Assembly: GCF_030445035.2 (NCBI RefSeq)
Contig: NC_080683.1
Coordinates: forward strand, 23,711,528 to 23,775,527
Length of the DNA: 64,000 bases
DNA from: Dasypus novemcinctus
Lineage: Eukaryota; Chordata; Mammalia; Cingulata; Dasypodidae
Direction of reading: 5' to 3'
Numbering within the stretch: position 1 is the stretch's first letter; the number at the start of each line of letters is the position of its first letter. Below, in pieces: positions 36,225-50,214 of this stretch. Position numbers and translations under genes: made by a program. Below the pieces are notes generated by a model. It was not told the origin of the DNA and did not search any database. It saw only the letters and a list, made by a program, of their open reading frames with translations.

Positions 36225-36445
36225 TAGGGGAATGGATGTAGTTCAAATGATTGAGCGCCTGCTACCCATGTACAAGGTCCCAGGCTCAATTCCCAGTACC
36301 TCCAAAAAACAGACAAACAAACAAATGATAAAACCACCTCTCCTTGTGGAGCAGATGTAGCTCAGTGGTTGAGTGCCAGTTTCCCATGTATGAGGTCCTG
36401 GGCACAATCCTCAGTATCTCCTAAAAAAAAAAAAAAAAAAAAAAA
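36225..36445 (+). mobile_element. Two short tRNA-headed SINE units in tandem
   Basis: 36225-36320 (gaatggatgtagttcaaatg) and 36343-36445 (gagcagatgtagctcagtgg), each with A-rich end; the second ends in an A-run of over 20. Confidence 0.85.
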
Positions 36446-37593
36446 TTATATGACTAATGATCCAGCAAATGGGGTAAATGAGACCCATTGGGGGAAATAA
36501 TTGAAGATGTTAAAATGAACATAAGTCAGTAAGTGAAAATAGATCCAGGCTGGCTTTTAAAAGAGCACAGGGAGCAAAAATAGCTCAAGCGGTCTACTCC
36601 CAAACTACATAAACTGTAAACCAAGGTGACCAGGTGACACCTCTCACTCTCTGTCTGGATTCGGGATAGACCCATAACCCTGTCCCCCTTCCCATTTCCC
36701 CTGCATAACAGGCCTCCCCTGTATGGACTCACCTAGATGGAGCTCCCCCAAAAGTATTCTGGTAAATCACTAAAATATATTTTTAACACATTTGTAATGA
36801 ACTGCATAATGAAATTTCATGTCTAGACCTTAAGATTTTGTTACATTTCCTCTAAAATATTATTTAAAGTAATTAAACAGTGTTATTAAACCAAAGGGTT
36901 ATTATTGTTGCTACATTATTCATTGCCTCATTCTATACATAATTGAATGAACCAAAAAAGATCTGGCCACATTCACAAGCCAATTACTCCATTATTCTGC
37001 GCATATTTCTGATCACCAAGGAAACTCAATAATGCTTTTCTTTCTTTCCTCCCACCGAAGGAGGCTGTTACCTGCCTGAAGAAACAAACTACTACATGCA
37101 CTTTGGAGGGGGACACTGCCTCCCTAGCATCTCCCTGGATGGAGGAGTAGCAGTCATTTCCACATCTGGGCCAGGCTGGCGCCCCGTCTAGCACACATGC
37201 AGGCTTCAGGCCCCATGTTCCTGTGAGTCAAGTTGGCCTCGATACATCCTGAATCATCTGATGAATTTTAGAACTCCAGCTTCTAATATAATTTAGGAAA
37301 TAAATCAGTCAGTCAAGCATATATTCCAACATCATCAAAATGGTTTCTCAATTGCAGTTAGGAGGAGTTCTATTTATCCTCTCACCCATTCCTGGCACCT
37401 GTTACTTCTGTGCCTCTGTGTTTTATTCCTCTCCTCTGCTAACTTTAGGCTTGTGCTATAACTTTACCTTCCCCTAGAAAGCCTCTCTAAAATCACACTT
37501 TGACTAATACTGGCTTTCCCTTCCTATCCATTTCCCATCTAGACTGTGTCAAGCATTTACATATATAGGTGGATTTCAACCCATATGCTTTGC
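36446..37593. other. Unique intergenic DNA, no gene seen
   Basis: Nothing recognisable beyond short accidental frames. Confidence 0.5.
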
Positions 37594-37606
37594 TTAGGGA
37601 AATTTA

Positions 37607-38035
37607 TTTTTTTAAAAAAGCTTTTTATTTTTATTTTTTTATTTCTCTGCCCCTCCCCCCACCCCGTTGTTGTCTCTTCTCTGTGTCCATTTGCTGCGTG
37701 TTCTTCTTTGTCCACTGCTGTTGTTGTCAGCTGCACAGGAATCTGTGTTTCTTTTTGTTGCATCATCTTGCTGTCAGCTCTCCGTGTGTGCAATGCCATT
37801 CCTGGGCAGGCTGCACTTTCTTTCGCACTGGACGGCTCTCCTTACGGGGTGCACTCCTTGCATGTGGGGCTCCCCTACGCGGGGGAGACACCCCTGCTTG
37901 TCAGGGCACTCTTTACGTGCATCAGTACTGCACGTGGGCCAGCTCTACACGGGTCAAGGAGGCCCAGGGTTTGAACTGGGGACCTCCCATGTGGTAGACG
38001 GACGCCCTATCCATTAGGCCAAGTCCACTTCCCAT
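37607..38035 (-). mobile_element. Full-length DAS-type SINE, minus strand
   Basis: Perfect 13-base duplication TTAGGGAAATTTA (37594-37606 and 38036-38048). The open frames inside (up to 142 codons) are SINE-derived and not genes. Confidence 0.95.
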
Positions 38036-38048
38036 TTAGGGAAATTTA

Positions 38049-39070
38049 AAAACAAATTCACAAAGCAATCTATCCTTGATTTCTGCTCATCTCTAAATCC
38101 TGCAGGGACCAGTGCAACACATGAGTTAACACATGCAATACATGCACTTGGCTGCTGCCTGACACAGAGAAGCATCTAGTAAGTGTTTGCCAACATTATC
38201 ATTACCTGCAGTGCTCATTACAGGTAATAGGTGCCTAATAAAAGTTTGTATATTAATGCATAGGTCATTCATGTCCACCAAGGAGGAATCGGACGCATTT
38301 GAAAACTTAATTAAATGAAGAGACAAGCAAATTATTTGTGGTTTAATCCATTACTGTGCATTCTAAAAGTTCATAAACTGCTATTATGGAAAAATTATAA
38401 TCTTGTTCAAGCAAATGGACTTCTTTATTATAATTTTCTCAGAAAAAAACAAATTTAAGAAAATCTTTAAATTTTAACGTGTATGTATGTGTCAGGATGT
38501 GTACTTGAAATCTGATGTACTTTTTACCAAAAATCTTGAAGAATTAAAGAGAAACGATGCTGAAGTTCGTCTCTGATGGTGGAAGTAGTAAATTGAAGAC
38601 TCAAAGTTTTGGGGGAGGTTAATAACTCAGAGAAGATAGAAAAATTGGGTTTTGCCCCCAACCCATCTACTGTGAAGCCTTGGATAAGTCACTTCATCTC
38701 TCTGGGTGCTCTCTCCCTCCTTTGCAAAATGAGGGGCCTGACATAATGGTCTCTGATTTCCTTCCCATTCTAACTCAGGCTTCTGATTGTTCAACCCAGT
38801 TCTGCTTCCTTAGAATTGATTGGATTTAGATGACTTGCATCTTGAAAAATATATAATGTATCACTCTAAAACTCTGTTATAGAATTTCTTTCTCTCAAAT
38901 GTTGCAGGGGAAATAGAGAGATTAACATTTCTATGGCTTCTCTCATATTCTTGTGTCCCCTAGTCTTGTTTGAGTATTATGATTTAAGATCACTTAGGAA
39001 ATTACAAATTTCTTCGCAAATGTCCTATCCTGATGGTTGGTGCTGGCTAGAGGAAGTTAGAGCAACCCTG
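38049..39070. other. Unique intergenic DNA with weak MIR traces
   Basis: MIR-like sequence is at about 38660-38790 (gtgaagccttggataagtca, ttgcaaaatgaggggcctga) and a weaker trace near 38150-38250. No gene. Confidence 0.5.
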
Positions 39071-39079
39071 GACTAGGAT

Positions 39080-39300
39080 TTCTTGACATTGGTGTCATTG
39101 ACATTTTGGACTTGATAATTCTTTGTTGTGGAAGCTGTCCTATGCATTATTGGATGTGGAGCAGCATTCTTGACTTCAACCCACTAGATGACAGTGGCAT
39201 CCACACACCCCTCACAGTTGCAACAAATAAATAATGTCTTGTTTTTGCCAAATGCCTTTTGAGGGTCAAGATCACCCCCAATGAAGACGACTGCCTAGAC
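39080..39300. mobile_element. MER5A-type hAT-Charlie DNA transposon relict
   Basis: Contains tgacattttggacttgataa, attctttgttgtggaagctg, tcctatgcattattggatgt and a cccactagatgacagt stretch in the order of MER5A. Confidence 0.85.
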
Positions 39301-39396
39301 AGAAAGTCAACAGGCCATGACACACTATCTCTTTTCTTCCCTTTCTGTCCGTTCCCTGAATTTCTTTATCCAGTCACCTTCTCTTCCTTTTATTCT

Positions 39397-39741
39397 CTTT
39401 TTTTTTAAGACTTATTTATTTATCCCCCTGTTATTTGCTCTCTGTGTCCATTTGCTGTGCGTTTTCTGTGTCTGCTTGTCTTCTCTTTAGGCAGCACTGG
39501 GAACTGATCTTGGGAACTTCCAGAGTGGGAGAGAGGTGCTCAATCTCTTGTACCACCTCAGCTCCCTGGTCTGTTGTGTCTCTTATTGTATCTCCTCTGT
39601 GTCTCCTTTTGCTGTGTCATCTTGCTGCACCAGCTCTCCACCCAGGCCAACTTGCCTTCACCAGGAGGCCCTGGGAATCAAACCCTGGACCTCCCATATG
39701 GTAGACAGAAGCCCAATCACTTGAGCCACATTCTGCTTCCC
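39397..39741 (-). mobile_element. DAS-type SINE, minus strand
   Basis: Perfect 15-base duplication TCTTCCTTTTATTCT (39382-39396 and 39742-39756). Confidence 0.95.
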
Positions 39742-39919
39742 TCTTCCTTTTATTCTTCTCCTTTATTTTTTCTGTCCCAACTACATGACCTTTCAGTGTG
39801 CCCCTATCCAAACCACTTTCCAAACTCTGGAAGTCAGAGAGCAGCTGACTCCTGGCTTCGATGAACACCCCTGGCATGGTTGTAAAGCCAAGGGAGCAGC
39901 CATGACGTCAGACAGAGTT

Positions 39920-40115
39920 CAGCTCAAATTCCATTGCTGTCATTTACCAGCTCCATAACAACTGGAGAAAGTTGGCCTTGGTTTCCTTATCTGAAGAACT
40001 GGAGAAATAATGCCTTTTTCATAAAGACCATGTGAAACTTCAATTAAGATAAAGGATTTAATTTTCTTAGCACAGGTCATGGGACATGGAGATGTCTCAA
40101 TAGGTGGTGGCTATT
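39920..40115 (+). mobile_element. MIR relict
   Basis: ttcaaattccattgctgtcatttaccagctc-like and ggtttccttatctgaagaac sequences fit MIR in plus orientation; degraded. Confidence 0.6.
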
Positions 40116-42515
40116 AGTTTATAATAACTTACTAGAGAGAAGAAAGCTATGCTGCAAATCACACAGAAGAGATTATAAGAGTAGATGAGCCTATAAAAGT
40201 AATTAAAGCATTATTATTCGTAGTTATCAAAACAAGTAGAAGTTAATCAGTCTAAAGAAAGTAAATGTGGGAGTGAAGGGCAGAATTAATGATGGTGATA
40301 CTTTGAGACCTTCTGCCCAGTTAAACCCACAAATTGCTAACTTAATTGAAATGTCATAATGTGACCATTTCAGACAGGAACAACTGCATTTTATCTCAAA
40401 TGTAAGTCAGTGGTACTAGAGTTTGTTTTCAGAATAATTGCTCCAGAAGAAAAGGCTTCCATCTTCTGTTGAAGAATAAACTAAATGCTAGTTAGAAACA
40501 ATAATTCACCAAACAGTATTGGGAGAAAAGATGTAAAACACCCTGGTATCAAAAGGCTAGCGCTGGTATGCTTCTTTCCTTTGGATCCAGTGTGACTTGG
40601 ACAGATGCCTACATATGGTCTTTCTCTTTAGACAAAGTCATTTTTTTTCTTTCCAGTCCCTGGATAAAAGGTCACTTTGGGGACAATGTCCTCAAAGTCT
40701 CTGAAAGTGTGTTTCTCACTGCCTGGTACAGCCTGCATAATTAAAATTAAAAGTATTTTCAAAAATAACATCAAGGTCATTGATAAGAAAGAGATGTTGC
40801 CCCAAGACACCACTTTAAGAATAAACCATGATCAGTTGAACATTACAAACTTGTGAAAACCACAAGAGTTTCTGCAAGATAAAGATTTAAGTCCTGGGAA
40901 AGAACTTTTCCAGCATCACCTAGTAACTAACTGTTGCTTGATCCAGCTCTACCCCTGAGTTGTACTGCCACAGAAGGAGCACTTAGCAGAGCTTCACTGG
41001 ACACTGGGTCACTGAAAACTGTTCCCAAATTCTGAGACCCAGGGAGGTAAAAAGACCAGCCTAGGCCAGATAATACCTTGAGGGTCAAGCCAAGGCCAAC
41101 CCCCTCTTTGGTTCATAACCCAGCAGTCTTTGCTTTCCTTGGGTCAAGGGTTAAAAAGCTAAGAAGGTGGTAAGTGAAGTGGCTCTTGAGATAGGTTTCG
41201 ACTAGTGAGGGCACAAATAAAGACCTGGAAACACCCGGGTGAAATATTATGGGAGAAATCACTGCTGGCAAAATATGGAAGCTTCTTCTGTAAAGAAGCG
41301 TGAACTCTAGAATCTCGGCCTTTATATGAACCAAATAGACACCCCCCAACACACACACATACATATACACATTTGCATTTAATTGACTAATCACTAATTA
41401 TGACTTTTATTTAAAACAACAAACTTCAAAGCAAAATTGGTCAGAACCAGGGCATTTAAGCACTACATAGAATATGATAAGCTACTTAGGATTTAATTTA
41501 GAAAGTAAAATATCACTCAATGCAGTTTCATAGTCAAAGTCACAAACACTTCTCATTCCATAATGTTTCATTTCTGTTACTAAGACAGTCAACTCCTTCT
41601 GAACAATTTCCTTTTCTGATTTATTTTTATAGCTGCATAATGCAGTGCAGAAATTAGGCCCTTGATAAATATTTATTTAAAGTTTGGGCCTCATAAAAGC
41701 ATCAGATGGCTTCAGAAGCTGTAAATACAATCTAACTCAAGTTCCAATTTCAACTCCCTGTAAACTTACAGATAATTTTCATGCTGAACACTCCATATTT
41801 CATGAACACTCCATATTGACTGAAATTTTCAAGAAAAAAATGGTAAAAGATATGATTAAAACCTGACTGCCATTATTTAGTTGGGTTTTCAAATATGTTT
41901 CACTCTTCATTTATTTTGTGATGTTGGGGCTAATAAAATATTTTATAATCCAGCAGGAAAAGATCATGCTTCATAATTTCTTTATAAATATTAGTGAAAT
42001 TTTTATAAAGAATCTTCACATTCCTCTGCCATTAAAGAAATTTGGTAAGGATTGTTTCTCTATTAGTTGTGTACTGATGTAAATCATTCAAAGGTTTTTG
42101 AAACTTTCTAAAAGGGAGTCTGGCTTTGAATGTCATCATTCGATAAATCTTCCACAAAGGATTTATTTCTTTTAGGGATCAAACAGATGTCTCTCAAAAA
42201 CATTTGCAGATGAAGGCCTAAAAGGCCCTTTATCCATACCCTAAATAAACACATTTTCTTTCTTCATTCTATAAAGCCACCCACACAAATCCTATTATAG
42301 ATGGGGGGAAAGGTGATAATAACAGAAGCAAAACAATCAGAGACTGACAGACCAATAAGTATATTGAGTATAATTCCGATAATGTTGCTTCTACTAATAG
42401 AAATCAGATAATGTATGCATTACGTGGAAACATGGACTCAGAAAACATACCATTTCCCAAACAGATAATACTTACACAGATGCAGAAATAATGGGATCTT
42501 CCACATATATCTTTC
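40116..42515. other. Unique AT-rich intergenic DNA, no gene seen
   Basis: No strong repeats and no recognisable exons. Parts (around 41880-42240) look complex enough to be conserved noncoding DNA, but nothing decisive is visible. Confidence 0.45.
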
Positions 42516-42596
42516 AATGCCACACCTTTATTTTTTTTTAAGATTTATTTATTTTCTCCCCTTCCCCTCCCCTTCCCCTGCCCTGCTACCTTTATT

Positions 42597-43430
<834 letters not shown>

Positions 43431-44252
43431 TGCTGCCTTTATTGTCTGTATCCATTCGCTGCATGATCCTCCATATCTACCTCGCCACTGGTCCTCCCTT
43501 CTCGTCCCTCTCCTCCAGGACCCACCGGGATTCATCTTGGGGATCTCTGATGTGGAGAAAGGTTCCCTGTCAGCTGTGCCACCTCAGTTCCTGGTTTCTG
43601 CTGTGCTTCACCTTGACTCTTCCCGTCATCTCTCTTTTTGTTACGTCATCATCTTGCTGCACGACTCACTTGTGTGGGCACTGGCTCACCACATGGGCAC
43701 TCAGCTCACCACACGGCCACTGCTCGCCACACAGGCACATTTTCTCTTCTTCTTTTTTACCAGGAAGCCCCAGGGACAGAATCCGGGTCATCCCATATGG
43801 TAGGTGGAAACCCTATCGCTTAAACCACATCCACTTCCCAATGCCATGCCATTATAATGATGAATCCACTGAACTCACGGTGCAATATCAAATTGAGCAC
43901 CTGGAGTAAAATCACAATACCTCAGTACTGTAACAGAACTCTTGTCCAGACTTATCCCATCCCTGACAAAGGTCATACAGGCTGTGCTTTCATCCTGCAC
44001 CAAAATTAAAGCTAACCTTGACCAGCACATCAAAGTTTTAGGAAAAAAAATTTTGCTCACACTGAGTTAAAACATCTCTCTATTGACCTTTATCCTGTAT
44101 CTTTAGAGCAAAAGAGAATTATTTAACCTAGAATGTTTTGAGCACATTTGGGCTAGCCACTTTACTATTTGCTGGAAATACAAAAGGGAATAAGCAAATG
44201 TCAACCTTCTTTTTTGTTTTCCGGACTCCTATACTGGGGAGGCACAGTATGT

Positions 44253-44520
44253 TCTTTTTTTTTAATGTTACATTAAAAAGATATGAGATCCCCATATACC
44301 CCCCACCCCCTCACCCCACTCCTCCCATAACAACCTCCTCCATCATCATGGGACATTCATTGCACTTGGTGAATACATCTCTGAGCACTGCTGCACCACA
44401 TGGTCAATGGTCCACATTATAGTTTACACTCTCCCCCAGGCCAGCCAGTGGGCCATGGAAGGACACACAATGTCCAGTAACTGTCCCTGCAGTATCACCC
44501 AGGACAACTCCAAGTCCTAA
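44253..44520 (-). mobile_element. 5'-truncated L1-type 3' end, antisense
   Basis: The reverse complement matches the 3' 270 bases of 33110-34095 (tccatggcccactgg, tgtattcaccaa, tatatggggat). A T-run at the left marks the reversed poly(A). Confidence 0.85.
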
Positions 44521-45026
44521 AAATGCCAACTTTTTCCTCAGTCTTCTCTCTTATTTCCAAGCACATCCTCAAATAAGGGAAGACAGCCATCACATCAGTA
44601 ACACAAAGCAGGCCACTCCAGTTGGATACAATGCCTCTTATGTAGTTTGACCAACAGAGAACTGTGGTATAAACAACTTCTCTGGCCCTGAGCACATAAT
44701 CTTACCAAAGCAAGCTGGGATTCCACAAGTTATTTGGGCATGATGCTGATGCTATTACCATGCTCTAGAAATCACAATGACCCTAAACAGTGGAAAACTG
44801 TAAATTTTTTGCAGTTTTCTTCTGCCAATCTATGGGCCCTCCTTCATTCTCATGTTTATTTTTCAATTTTATCTTTCTTAAATTATACCTTTTGAGATCT
44901 GTTCCAGAATGTTATCTTATCAAAATATTTTTGTATCTCTATCCTGTAATCCAATGTATTGACTATCCGCTCCAATATTTAACACTGAAAAATAATAAAC
45001 ATTTCTTCCATTTCTTTATCCAAGTT
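44521..45026. other. Unique DNA, no gene seen
   Basis: Nothing recognisable. Confidence 0.45.
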
Positions 45027-45040
45027 GCCAATTTTTTTAA

Positions 45041-45474
45041 ATTTATTTTATTTTATTTCTCTCCCCTTCCCCTGCATTGTCTGCTCTCTGTGACCATTCA
45101 ATGTATTCTTCTGTGTCTGTTTGCATTTTTTCCCTTCTTTTTTTTTTAGATGTTACATTCAAAAAATATAAGGTCTCCATATAACCCCCACCCCCACCCC
45201 ACCCCCGCTTGCATTTTTGTCAGCAGCACCAGGAATCTGTGTCTCTTTTTGTTGCATCATCTTGCTGTGTCAGCTCTCTGTGTGTACGATGCCACTCCTG
45301 AACAGCTGTGATTTTTTGTGTGTGGGGTGGCTCTCCTTGCAGGGCATACTCCTTGCACATCGGGCTCCCCTAAGCAGGTGAAACCCTGTGTGGCACAGCA
45401 CTCCTTGGGTTTGAACTCTGGGCCTCCCATATGGTAGGTGGACGCTCTATCAGTTGAGCCAAATCCGCTTCTCG
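45041..45474 (-). mobile_element. DAS-type SINE, minus strand, interrupted
   Basis: Body and head in reverse orientation, with an insertion at 45131-45208. Flanks show a GCC(A/T)ATTTTTTTAA-like duplication. Confidence 0.88.
45131..45208 (-). mobile_element. Extremely truncated L1-type insertion inside the SINE
   Basis: About 78 bases: a pyrimidine/T run, then gatgttacattcaaaaaat and the reversed C-rich end of the 33110-34095 family. Flanked by TTGCATTTTT (45121-45130 and 45209-45218). Confidence 0.82.
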
Positions 45475-45639
45475 CCTATTTTTTTTAATGTTAGAAAGAA
45501 TAAAATGAAGGACAAAGTGCTGTGACAAACCATTGAAGCTATGGATTCAAATTGGTTTTCAGGAATTAATCAGCCCCTTTCAGAGAAATTGTTCAAATAG
45601 CTACATATCTGAGATAACTGTAGATAAAGCATACTGAGT

Positions 45640-45855
45640 GGTTTATGCTAGATGCCATGCTAAACATTTTACATATATTATACTCATTTAATCTTCATGA
45701 CCACCCCCACGTTATTTCCATTTACATATTACATGTGAGAAAATTGAGATTTGGACAGGTTAAGTAATTTTCCGGGAGTCCAGGAGAATCAGCAGCAGAT
45801 CTGGGAGTTGTTTATGTCAGTCTCACTCCAAAGCCAATGCCCTTCATCTACAGGT
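45640..45855 (-). mobile_element. MIR relict, minus strand
   Basis: Reverse MIR landmarks: gagaaaattgagatttggac, aggttaagtaattttcc and agcagatctgggagt. Confidence 0.7.
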
Positions 45856-47444
45856 AGGATAGCCTTCAATTAGCATGGCATCAGCCACCCAGATGGCAGA
45901 GTCAATGAGAAATTTGTGAATTGTCTTTGGAAACACATTATGTCTCCAATACTCAGTCTAGTAAATCTATAATAAAGGAGATGATAGCACATGGCATGAT
46001 TTGTTCTTTCTAAACTCACGCTGGTTCATAAAGATTTTCTCTTTCTCTTCTAGAGCTCACTTTTAATTGCACTCTGACAACCTGAACTATCATTTCTGTG
46101 GGGAAAAATAGTATGATTCCCTATTTGTGGTGTCACACGTCCATCTTTTTCCTTGGACAGGTCAAAAGTTACTGACTATAGTTTCAAGGTCACAATATAA
46201 ACTCTCTTTATTGCATTAGGATATAATTTTTCTAGATTTTGTTGCTTGAACTCTTTCAAATGCCCACTAGGTACTATTAAAATGATATCTTCTTCCCTCA
46301 AGATATATTATTTTCCTTTGTTTTCTTCCAAGGCATATTCCAAAAACCTTTATTATTATTAATTTTATTATTATTATCTGATCAAAAGATTGGAGCCTAT
46401 TTTTTAAATCTCACTTTCAGAGGGTCCTAGAGAAATGAGATTTTGTAGCAACATGTTCAGAAAGGAAGCTTATTTTAAACTTTTCATTAATTACTATTTG
46501 ATGCTTTCATAAATTTCAAAAAGCCCATTTCTAAGGAAGAGACTTGGATATCACTCAGGAAATTCTCCTTATTTTATAGTGAGAAAATTGAGACCTGGAA
46601 TGGTTAAAGGACATTCAAAGTTGATAACTGGTAAATAAATTTAAAAATCATCCTATGCTAAAGAAATAGTTATAAAACAAATATCATTACCTATTTTTAT
46701 TAATATATATAAATGTGAATTTTAAGTAGTGCAATACTAATTCCTCCTAATCTTCTTTGTACTTAAGTGAAATTTCAGCTCTGATGTTGTACATTGTATG
46801 TGTTTATTCATGCTTTAAAGGTTATATTTCTGCTCTACATCTTTCCAAGTCTTTATTTGCAAATTTTTCCTTACAGATATGCATTGGTGCATTTTAAAAC
46901 CAAATTGTTTAGTGTTCTCCTCCTCTGATATTGCTTCTTCTTAAAGCAATAGCATGGAAAATGTCCACCGTGATGGTTATACCTGTCCTTCTGCATTAGT
47001 CACAGCACAGAAGCCACACACCTCTTACATTTTGTATATGAAATATCCATTGGCATTGGAAACAATTGTCTTATGGCTGTTTGCATCATTTACTCCAAAC
47101 CACTCCCCTTCCATTCTTCTTTTATCTCCAGGAGAAAGACATTTGAAAAATCAAACATTTCGTTATTATGTCTCCTTGCCTGACTTCACATCCCCCAAAA
47201 GTAAACAAAAAAATCCTAGGAACTTCACGACATCTGCGATAACTAAGCTACTACTGAGCCTCAAAAGCCCAAGAGAAAATGGAAATTTTCACAGTTATAG
47301 TTATTTACAGGGTCACAAGTGATTTCAACTGAATATTGTTTTACAAATTCACAAATGCATCACTGATTAAGTATTATTGTTATAGTAAGAAACGTTTCCT
47401 TTTCAGCGTTTGTCTCAATTTGTATAAAAATGAAAAGTCAATCT
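45856..47444. other. Unique AT-rich intergenic DNA, no gene seen
   Basis: The 122-codon frame at 46954-47322 has no recognisable relative, no clear promoter and atypical composition for an exon; treated as chance. Confidence 0.5.
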
Positions 47445-47457
47445 AAAGATGTTTCCA

Positions 47458-47682
47458 GGGAAGCAGATGTGACTCAAGTGATTGGACTCCCATCTACCAT
47501 ATTGGGGGTCCATAGAGAGGGTACCAGTTCGGTTCCCAGTGCCTCCTAAAGAGAAGACAAGAAGACGAAAGACACAGAAAAACATGCAGCAAAAGAACAG
47601 AAAGAGCAGACAGTGATAGCAGGCAGCAGGGGGCTGGGGAATAAATAAAAAATAAACTTTTAAAATCTTTTTTTTTTAATTT
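47458..47682 (+). mobile_element. DAS-type SINE, short form
   Basis: Flanking duplication AAAGAT(G/A)TTTCCA (47445-47457 and 47683-47695). Confidence 0.92.
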
Positions 47683-47986
47683 AAAGATATTTCCAACATC
47701 ATTTAATTTCTTAAACACTTGTGCAAATAGTAACCCCTCCTATTTTGTTTCCTTATACTCAAATCACTGACACCAACATGATATCACGTCATATAAATCC
47801 AAGGGTACAGTCTATACATCTAACAATAACTATTTCCAAGTTGGTGTTAAAAATATATAACCAAGCTTTGCCAAAAAAATATGATCATGATAAAAGCTTC
47901 AACAAGCTAAGAAAATAAGAAGTAGGACAGTCGCAATACAATGTTGAGCTGTACTGTTTTATCAATCAGTTTGGTCAACAAAAATG

Positions 47987-48103
47987 TTTTATTTTCTGTG
48001 TGGTTTTTTGTTTGTTTGTTTTTTGCATTTGGAGGCCAGGGATTGAACCTGGGACCTCGTATGTGGGAAACCGGTGCTCAACCCCTGAGCCACATTGGTT
48101 CCC
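47987..48103 (-). mobile_element. Short tRNA-headed SINE, minus strand
   Basis: Perfect duplication CAACAAAAATG (47976-47986 and 48104-48114). The reversed head is gattgaacctgggacctcgt...ctgagccacattggttcccc. Confidence 0.9.
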
Positions 48104-48117
48104 CAACAAAAATGCTT

Positions 48118-48549
48118 AAAAAAAAAAAAAAGATTTTATTTTATTTTATTTCTCTCCCTTTCGCTGCACTTCCCCCACCCCCAGTTGTCTGCTTCCCGTG
48201 TCCATTCGCTGTGTGTCCTTCTGTATCTGCTTGTATTCTTGTCAGCAGAACCCAGAATCTGTGTCTCTTTTTGTTGCGTCATCGTGCTGTGTCAGCTCTC
48301 TGTGTGTGCAGCGCCACTCACAGGCAGGCTGCACTTTTTTCATGTTGGGCAGCTCTCCTTACGGGGCACACTCTTTGTGCATGGGACTCCCCTAAGCGGG
48401 GGACACCCCTACGTGGCATGGTACTCCTTGCAAGCATCAGCACTCTGCATGGGCCAGCTCACCACACAGGTCAGGAGGCCCTGGGTTTGAACTTTGGACC
48501 TCCCATGTGTAGGCTGATGCTCTATCCTTTGAGCCAAATCCGCTTCCCC
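48118..48549 (-). mobile_element. Full-length DAS-type SINE, minus strand
   Basis: Perfect duplication AAAAATGCTT (48108-48117 and 48550-48559), overlapping the right-hand duplication of the preceding SINE. The 220-codon frame over both SINEs is an artefact. Confidence 0.93.
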
Positions 48550-48984
48550 AAAAATGCTTTTGATGGGCAAGAGGTGGGGGCAGTTCTAGGTATATCAAAA
48601 TAAGTCAGTGTCTCCATTTCTCTCTTCCTTTGAATTTATAAAACCAGGAAAAAGATAACCCTAGAAGGCAATAATCCAAAAATAGTGCATTCTTCACTTG
48701 AAAAGGAAGGAAGAAGGGAATTGAGGGAGAAAGGAAAAGAGCATCATGGTACTGTGGGGAAAGTGCTGAGTTGTAGTCAGAAGACATAATTTGAGGTTCC
48801 CTCCTCCACTTTTTAACCAGGAGCTTATGTAAGTCTAACTTGTGGAAGCCTCCAATTTCCAGACACCCAGCTCACAATGACTTGAGATGTAGTAAGAAAT
48901 TAAAACTAGTTGTTTGCAAAGCAACAGTACCATATATATCTCCCCACACCACCCCCATGGCTCTCTCTTCTGCTCCTTGTTTGT

Positions 48985-49140
48985 GCTCATTTTTTGCTGT
49001 TGTTGTTGCTTTTTTGTTTGTTGTCTGCTCATTGCTTTTTCTTGTCTGTTTTTTTCTTTGTGCATTATGGGGAACCAAACCCAGGACCTTCCATGTGGGA
49101 AGCAGGCGCGCAACTACTTAAGTCACATCTCCTCCCTGCA
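48985..49140 (-). mobile_element. Short tRNA-headed SINE, minus strand, degraded
   Basis: Reversed head aaccaaacccaggaccttcc...aagtcacatctcctccctgc preceded by a T-rich tail. Confidence 0.8.
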
Positions 49141-49564
49141 TATATCCTTTTGAGTGTAATTTTAATGAATTCTCACCATCCTTCCCACACCCTAGTTCAG
49201 AACTCTTGTCCCAACACCCAGGACTGAGAAAGGTCAGGTCCCTGGCTTTACCTAATAATCGTGGCTTTTCGCACGTTATTATGTTGTGTTTGGGAAAGCC
49301 AAGCTGACTGTGTAATAGGAAAAGTAAAGGTGGCCCATCAGGCAGCCGCAAAGGGAGAGGGATATTGAGGCCTCAAATCACAGGTGCCAAGGGAACGGAT
49401 GGGGGAAGGAAACCTACGAAATTGAGATAATCCATAATTAGATTTTCAGAAGAAAGAAAGAATGAGACATGAGAGTGCTCATAGCTGAAGCTTGGTTCAA
49501 TATAATGTTGTTTTTCTTTAACATTTTTTAAAAAGAAAAAGTTATAAACCTACTCTATCAACCG

Positions 49565-49576
49565 CCAGCAGAGGGC
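49565..49576 (+). promoter_or_regulatory. CTCF core motif
   Basis: CCAGCAGAGGGC matches the CTCF core CCASYAGRKGGC at 12 of 12 positions. It lies in unique DNA about 3.2 kb upstream of TFAP2B exon 1a. Binding is inferred from the motif alone. Confidence 0.5.
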
Positions 49577-50214
49577 TCCTTACTAGGCGCATTTGTTGTT
49601 GATTATTGGCTTCTACGTTTACCGAAAAACTGAGGCTGAGGAAAGGAGAATGTTATTGACTTAGTCTCCGCTGTAGTAACGGAAATAAATTACATGAAAA
49701 TGAAAATACTAACTTAACGACCGGGGATGTCACCGGTGCGCTTCCGCTTAGAGGAGGGTGTGCCTACCTTGAAAACAGAGGATGTGGGCGAACATATGGC
49801 AAGACAAAATGAAAAACGATATGATGAGCAAAGGATTTTTCCTTTTTTTACTTCATTTAACTTCCCTTCAGAATCTAGCATTTGTTTCGCGTTTGCATCT
49901 GCGTGTATCGAGGTCTTGAGGAACTTTGCGCATCACGTGAATGGAGGTTCACGCGAACCTGAAGTTGGAACCCGGCGTTAAGAGAGGCCAGCGCAAGTTA
50001 GGGAAGTCTTCTCAATACAGTTTTAAGCCTTTTAAAATATTTTTTAGGTGTTTGAACTTTTTACATCCTGGGATAATGATTTCTAAAGTTAGGAGAGTTA
50101 ATAAGAATTGAAACTTTTAAAATGCTTTTAGCAATAACACATTTAAGAGAACCGAAAGGAATCTTCGCCGAAAAGCAAATGGAGCAGCCGTGCAAGAGTT
50201 GCTTGTACAAAATC

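Noticed and set aside
36540-36610. Another SINE head (aaatagctcaagcggtc)
   Set aside because: Too short and too diverged; no body, tail or duplication.
47941-48603. 220-codon open frame
   Set aside because: It runs across two minus-strand SINE insertions with their duplications; the peptide is SINE sequence.
49727-49981. 84-codon frame upstream of TFAP2B
   Set aside because: No relative, no splice or promoter context; more likely regulatory DNA.
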